Source of the DNA: Paenibacillus tengchongensis
Lineage (GTDB): Bacteria > Bacillota > Bacilli > Paenibacillales > Paenibacillaceae
NCBI RefSeq assembly: GCF_008973665.1
Contig: NZ_WACP01000006.1
Coordinates: 186,001 to 250,000, forward strand
Direction: 5' to 3'
Length of the DNA stretch: 64,000 bases
Part shown: positions 61,591-64,000 of the stretch, one piece after another
How the letters are laid out: each line of letters opens with the position of its first letter
Numbering within the stretch: the first letter of the stretch is position 1
Notes under the pieces: generated by a model
Seen by the model: only the letters and a program-made list of their open reading frames with translations
What the model was told of the DNA's origin: nothing
The model's database searches: none
Program-made: the position numbers and the translations under genes

Positions 61591-62493
61591 ATGCTGCTGG
61601 AAATAAAGCAAGTCAGTAAGCAATACATCCGTGACGCCTGGGCGCTGCATGAGATCTGCCTGCAGCTGAAGCCGGGTATTGTGGGATTGCTTGGCCCTAA
61701 CGGGGCCGGCAAGTCTACGCTGATGCGGATACTCGCTACGATCGCACAGCCTACTTCCGGAGCCGTAATCTGGGATGGAACAGATATCCGCAAGAAGCCT
61801 GATGCATTGCGCCGGTGCCTGGGATACCTCCCGCAGGATTTCGGGGTATACCCTCATCTGAATCCGCTTGAATTTCTCCAGTACGCCGCCGCTTTGAAGG
61901 GCCTCCACAGCAAGAAGCTCCGGCCGCAGATGATGGAACTCCTGGAGCTTGTGAATCTGCATGATGTAATCAAGCGGCCAATCGGCAGCTTCTCCGGCGG
62001 GATGCGCCAGCGGATCGGGATTGCCCAGGCGCTGCTCAATGATCCGCGGCTGCTGATCCTCGACGAGCCTACCGTCGGGCTGGATCCCGAAGAACGCGTG
62101 CGCTTCCGCAACCTGTTGACGGATTTATCCGGGGAACGAATTATTATTTTATCCACACACATTGTCTCGGATGTCGAAGCCACTGCCGATCAGCTTGCGC
62201 TTCTGGCCAATGGCCGGCTGCTGAACCATTCCACTCCTGCAGAACTGTTGCACACGGTTCAAGGAAAGGTGTGGTCTGTGGTCATTGCAGATCATGAGCT
62301 GCAGGAAGCCCGCCGCAACTGGACTATCAGCTCCACCGTCCGCCGGATGGACGGGCTGCAGCTGCGGGTTGTGTCTGACCATCCTCCGCTGCCCGGATCC
62401 ACCCAAGTCCATCCAAGTCTGGAAGATGCCTATTTATACATATTATCCGCCCGGGAGGAAGCGTTCATTGAACCCTATCCGCACCATCTATAA
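61591..62493 (+). CDS. ABC transporter ATP-binding protein
   Basis: A 300-residue ATPase: Walker A LGPNGAGKST, signature FSGGMRQRIGIAQALL, Walker B LLILDEPTVGLDPEE, and a C-terminal regulatory extension (about 225-300) as in CcmA/NatA-type exporters. AAGGAG precedes the ATG. Its end overlaps the permease start by 26 bases. The pair probably exports or expels a peptide or antibiotic, or may reset membrane stress; the substrate is unknown. Confidence 0.9.
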   Translation: MLLEIKQVSKQYIRDAWALHEICLQLKPGIVGLLGPNGAGKSTLMRILATIAQPTSGAVIWDGTDIRKKPDALRRCLGYLPQDFGVYPHLNPLEFLQYAAALKGLHSKKLRPQMMELLELVNLHDVIKRPIGSFSGGMRQRIGIAQALLNDPRLLILDEPTVGLDPEERVRFRNLLTDLSGERIIILSTHIVSDVEATADQLALLANGRLLNHSTPAELLHTVQGKVWSVVIADHELQEARRNWTISSTVRRMDGLQLRVVSDHPPLPGSTQVHPSLEDAYLYILSAREEAFIEPYPHHL

Positions 62494-64000
62494 TATCGCG
62501 CGGGCCGATCTGCTGGAACGGACCAGGCAGTTCACGTTCCTAATTACGCTGGGAGTAACGGTTATGGCCGCCTACTTTTTTCTCCCGCCTGCGGACAGCG
62601 GCTACCGCACCCTTAGCGTCGGCGGGTACCGCGGTATTTACAACTCTGCCTGGGTTGGCGCATCCATCGCTATATCTACCACATTGTTCCTTACGCTGTT
62701 TGGCTTCTATCTGGTCAAGAACAGTCTGCAGCGCGATGAACAATCGGGCTTCGGACAGATTATCGCCGCTTCCCCGGTCAGCAGGCTCCGCTATTTGCTG
62801 GGGAAATTCTCGAGTAATTTTGCCGTATTGTCCATGATCTTGGCTGTTGTGATTGTGATGGCCGCCATCATGCAGTGGATACGCGGGGAAGCTTCTACAG
62901 TTGAGCCGTGGCCCTTGATCGCTCCGTCCCTGTTCCTGACACTGCCTATCCTGGCCCTGGTATCGGCCCTCTCGATATGGTTTGAAGCCTGTAAGCCTTT
63001 AAGAGGCGCATTCGGCAATGTGATCTTTTTCGTGATGTATATCTCGTTTTTTTCTTTGTCGCTCTCAAACAGCTCTCCATTCGGGACCAGTATCATTACA
63101 GATCAGATCAGCGCTGCCCTCTCAGCGCTTCATCCGGACCTTCCAGGGCCTTTCGGAGTCGGCATCATCACCGCCGGCGATGGCCCTGTAGAAGTTTTTG
63201 AATGGCAGGGTATGCATTGGACTTGGACATTGGTCCGCCGGCAGCTGAGCTTGTTCCTGTGGGCTGTCGCGCCTATATTGGCCGCTGCTTTATTGTTCCG
63301 CCGCTTTCAGGAACCGCTGCACGGGGAAGATTCAGGTGTGGAGCAGAACGAAGGAACTGCTGAACCGGCGGAGCAAGGCGCCCGAGCAGCCGCTGCCGAT
63401 GCGGTTGAAGCCGGGAAGGATGAAGGGAATGAGGCGGATACCAGCGGAGAGGCTCCTCCAGATATTGCAGTTGTATTGGCACCCGCCACGGCCTGGAACG
63501 CTTTTCTGATAATGGTCTCATCCGAGTGGCGGCTCATGATGAAAGGGACTGCCCCCAAATGGTATGTTGGCGCCGGACTCCTGCTTCTGCTTGGCTTGAA
63601 CCTGCCCTTAAGCGCCTCAATGAGCCGGCTGATCTGGCCGTTGACCTGGATTTGGCCGCTGGCGCTCTGGTCCGGGATGGGCTCGCGCGAATACCGCTAC
63701 CAGACTACCTACCTCATCGCTTCAAGCCCGCGTTTTGTATCCCGGCAGCTTGCGGCAGTTTGGTGTTCAGGGTTCATGTTAACCTGTCTTACAGGAAGCG
63801 GCATTCTAATCCGGCTGCTGCTGGAGGGAGATGCGGCGGGTGCGGGTCATTGGCTGTCTGCCGCCCTGCTGATTCCCAGCCTTGCGCTTGCCACCGGGGT
63901 GCTTACCAGAACCAGCCGCGCTTTCGAGGTACTGTATATGCTGATTTGGTACCTGGGCCCGGTGAACAAAGTGCCCTATCTCGACTTTATGGTGATGGAA
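62468..64000 (+). CDS. ABC transporter permease (partial, cut by window end)
   Basis: The frame opens at a TTG (62468) with GGGAGGAAG upstream and stays open for 511 codons to the end of the window. Helix 1 (FLITLGVTVMAAYFFL) is followed by an extracellular loop with YRTLSVGGYRG and further helices (SIAISTTLFLTLFGFYLV; FAVLSMILAVVIVMAAIM). A long hydrophilic Ala/Glu-rich insert lies at about residues 290-335. The layout resembles ABC-2 type or NatB-like permeases with two repeats. Works with the overlapping ATPase. Confidence 0.82.
   Translation, partial: MNPIRTIYNIARADLLERTRQFTFLITLGVTVMAAYFFLPPADSGYRTLSVGGYRGIYNSAWVGASIAISTTLFLTLFGFYLVKNSLQRDEQSGFGQIIAASPVSRLRYLLGKFSSNFAVLSMILAVVIVMAAIMQWIRGEASTVEPWPLIAPSLFLTLPILALVSALSIWFEACKPLRGAFGNVIFFVMYISFFSLSLSNSSPFGTSIITDQISAALSALHPDLPGPFGVGIITAGDGPVEVFEWQGMHWTWTLVRRQLSLFLWAVAPILAAALLFRRFQEPLHGEDSGVEQNEGTAEPAEQGARAAAADAVEAGKDEGNEADTSGEAPPDIAVVLAPATAWNAFLIMVSSEWRLMMKGTAPKWYVGAGLLLLLGLNLPLSASMSRLIWPLTWIWPLALWSGMGSREYRYQTTYLIASSPRFVSRQLAAVWCSGFMLTCLTGSGILIRLLLEGDAAGAGHWLSAALLIPSLALATGVLTRTSRAFEVLYMLIWYLGPVNKVPYLDFMVME

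Overview
The window looks like chromosomal DNA of a Paenibacillus-type Firmicute. This rests on strong AGGAGG-type ribosome binding sites, Bacillus-type sigma-A promoters, perfect CcpA cre sites, a Cse60 homologue, YesM/YesN sensor pairs, an arabinoxylan hydrolase of the B. subtilis/P. polymyxa XynD type, and the moderately GC-rich coding DNA. No rRNA, tRNA or CRISPR array was seen, and no prophage is evident.

Layout. 0-3 kb: small genes (a glycine-rich membrane protein, a YxcD-like protein, cse60, an Sm-like small protein) and a DegV fatty-acid-binding protein. 3-8.6 kb: an ECF-type transporter operon (S component, fused double ATPase, T component) ending in a PHP phosphoesterase-like gene, divergent from an RpiR/SIS regulator. 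8.8-9.8 kb: an autoregulated PadR/DUF2812 pair. 9.9-22.5 kb: a hemicellulose locus made of XynD (GH43-CBM6-CBM36), a YtfQRT-YjfF-like furanose ABC importer with two paralogous binding proteins, a YesM/YesN two-component system, and a third sugar-binding lipoprotein that carries a frameshift. CcpA cre sites punctuate this locus. 22.5-29.7 kb: one long minus-strand operon, GntR - M20 amidohydrolase - MetN - MetI - URO-D-like methyltransferase - MetQ - ProC-like reductase - VOC protein. It is the best candidate here for an uncharacterised uptake and catabolic pathway.

29.7-38.1 kb: a repeat-rich, decaying accessory stretch. It holds interspersed repeats, yyaL with a broken partial copy, a complete IS256-family element with 8-bp target duplications, unrecognised gene remnants, a GH5 cellulase with a cre-like site, and a MerR-membrane chimera with a leaderless promoter. 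38.1-41.8 kb: an AT-rich block with an OLD-like ATPase/TOPRIM protein, an unknown helical protein and a membrane protein, which is a plausible anti-phage cassette. 42-56.2 kb: a series of one- and two-gene regulator/efflux modules (XRE, AraC-GyrI, MerR-CPBP, MarR-MFS, TetR-MFS) mixed with small DUF genes. 56.2-64 kb: a CPBP protease followed by a ComP/ComA-like PDZ sensor kinase and response regulator, then an ABC ATPase/permease pair cut by the window end.

Starts were chosen from ribosome binding sites and are often downstream of the longest open frame. Family names come from recognised motifs, not from database searches.
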